Part shown: positions 36,507-37,867 of the stretch, piece by piece
Layout of the letters: every line of letters begins with the position of its first letter
How positions within the stretch are numbered: the stretch's first letter is position 1
DNA from: an uncultured beta proteobacterium
GTDB lineage: Bacteria; Pseudomonadota; Gammaproteobacteria; Burkholderiales; Burkholderiaceae_C
DNA: 37,867 nt
Reading direction: 5' to 3'
Assembly (NCBI GenBank): GCA_903924955.1
Contig: CAIYDK010000509.1
Location: 1-37,867, forward strand
The notes under the pieces: model-generated
Told to the model about the DNA's origin: nothing
Database searches by the model: none
The model's input: only the letters and a program-made list of their open reading frames with translations
Made by a program: the position numbers and the translations under genes

Positions 36507-37858
36507 TGACGGCGCAGCATATTCTGTCTCAGTTTCGCGCTACGGGCGTGCAAACATGTTTTCACGATCGTCACATCGATCCACAAATTCTTGCGGGTTT
36601 GAATGGCGCGAATTGGCGCTTAAAAGATTACGAATCACGGGGCGGTTATCAGGCATTGCGCAAGGTTTTGGGTATCGATGGTGGCGAGGCGATGACTCAA
36701 GATCAAGTGATTGCCACTGTTAAAGAATCTGCTTTGCGTGGTCGTGGTGGTGCGGGCTTTCCAACCGGATTGAAATGGAGCTTCATGCCGCGTCAGTTTC
36801 CGGGGCAAAAGTATTTGGTTTGCAATTCGGACGAGGGCGAGCCTGGTACTTGCAAAGACCGGGACATCATGGAATTTAATCCACATATCGTCATTGAGGG
36901 TATGGCGATTGCGGCATTCGCCATGGGTATTTCGGTAGGTTACAACTACATCCATGGCGAGATTTTTTCGACTTATGACCGGTTCGAAGAAGCGTTAGAG
37001 GAGGCGCGTGCTGCTGGTCTTCTTGGCAATAACATTTTGGGCAGTAATTTCAGCTTCCAATTGCACGCGGCTCATGGCTTTGGTGCGTATATTTGCGGAG
37101 AAGAAACTGCGTTGCTGGAGTCGCTTGAAGGCAAGAAGGGACAGCCTCGCTTTAAGCCTCCTTTTCCTGCCAGCTTTGGCCTTTATGGCAAGCCGACGAC
37201 TATTAACAATACGGAAACATTTGCTGCCGTTCCCTGGATCATTCGCAATGGTGGTCAAGCTTATCTGGAATGTGGCAAGCCAAACAATGGTGGCACGAAG
37301 ATTTACTCGGTCAGTGGAGACGTAGAACTGCCGGGCAACTTCGAGGTTCCTATGGGAACGCCTTTTTCCAAAGTTTTGGAGTTGGCGGGTGGAGTGCGCG
37401 CGGGACGAAAGCTTAAGGCGGTGATTCCTGGTGGTTCGTCTTCGCCCATCTTGCCTGCCTCCATCATGATGGATTGCACAATGGACTACGACTCAATAGC
37501 CAAGGCGGGCTCTATGTTGGGGTCAGGTGCGGTGATTGTGCTGGATGACAGCCGATGCATGGTTAAGAGTCTGCAGCGATTGAGCTATTTTTATATGCAC
37601 GAGTCGTGCGGGCAATGTACGCCGTGTCGCGAGGGAACAGGATGGTTATCCCGTGTTGTCGACCGCATCGAAACCGGGCATGGTAGACCAAGCGATATGG
37701 ATTTACTGGACAGCGTTGCCGAAGACATACAAGGTCGAACGATCTGTGCATTGGGTGATGCGGCGGCGATGCCGGTGCGCGCCATGATCAAGCATTTCAG
37801 GCAAGAATTTGAATATCACGTTGAGCACAAGACCTGCATGGTCCCCGCTTACGTTTGA
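36503..37858 (+). CDS. nuoF: NADH-quinone oxidoreductase subunit F
   Basis: [49 protein letters not shown]. Confidence 0.98.
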   Translation: MMTAQHILSQFRATGVQTCFHDRHIDPQILAGLNGANWRLKDYESRGGYQALRKVLGIDGGEAMTQDQVIATVKESALRGRGGAGFPTGLKWSFMPRQFPGQKYLVCNSDEGEPGTCKDRDIMEFNPHIVIEGMAIAAFAMGISVGYNYIHGEIFSTYDRFEEALEEARAAGLLGNNILGSNFSFQLHAAHGFGAYICGEETALLESLEGKKGQPRFKPPFPASFGLYGKPTTINNTETFAAVPWIIRNGGQAYLECGKPNNGGTKIYSVSGDVELPGNFEVPMGTPFSKVLELAGGVRAGRKLKAVIPGGSSSPILPASIMMDCTMDYDSIAKAGSMLGSGAVIVLDDSRCMVKSLQRLSYFYMHESCGQCTPCREGTGWLSRVVDRIETGHGRPSDMDLLDSVAEDIQGRTICALGDAAAMPVRAMIKHFRQEFEYHVEHKTCMVPAYV

Positions 37859-37867
37859 GCGAGTCAC

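Noticed and set aside
33000-37860. Apparently lower GC and different codon usage in the nuo region suggesting horizontal transfer
   Set aside because: The secG-tRNA-Leu-nuo order is a conserved core arrangement in proteobacteria and the difference was judged only by eye.
1-37867. CRISPR array, prophage, IS element or integron
   Set aside because: No direct-repeat/spacer periodicity, no transposase, integrase or phage structural ORF in the translated track. The only repeats seen are the dispersed 49-bp elements.

Overview
This window is a chromosomal segment of a betaproteobacterium, probably Comamonadaceae (inferred from gene order and protein character; no database search was run). From left to right it contains: a truncated DUF3365-type heme protein and a c5-type cytochrome; a YhiN-family flavoprotein, a VOC protein, cobA and ybiB; a signalling block (CheY-like REC, MCP, REC-EAL, a 1601-aa MASE1/PAS/GAF hybrid kinase, HDOD); a minus-strand nitrate assimilation operon nrtA-ntrB-ATPase-nirB-[P-box protein]-nirD-nasA; a small divergent wHTH gene; a GNAT-ANTAR (NasT-like) gene pair; tsaD, hsp20 and an orphan ABC substrate-binding protein; then rpsO, pnp, a quinone oxidoreductase, tpiA, secG, tRNA-Leu(GAG) and nuoABCDEF. 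The main observations are: (1) a compact control region upstream of nrtA on the minus strand, with a near-consensus sigma-54 promoter, two tandem hexaloop hairpins (loops AATGAA and AACGGC, both with A1 and G4) typical of ANTAR-protein RNA targets, and a terminator-like hairpin just before nrtA; (2) a stand-alone exported protein with two NarX-like P-box motifs and no output domain, encoded between nirB and nirD; (3) a 49-bp dispersed repeat whose six copies here align essentially without gaps, three of them translated in frame inside genes; (4) a nasT-like gene paired with a GNAT acetyltransferase instead of nasS. All calls come from reading the sequence and the supplied ORF track.
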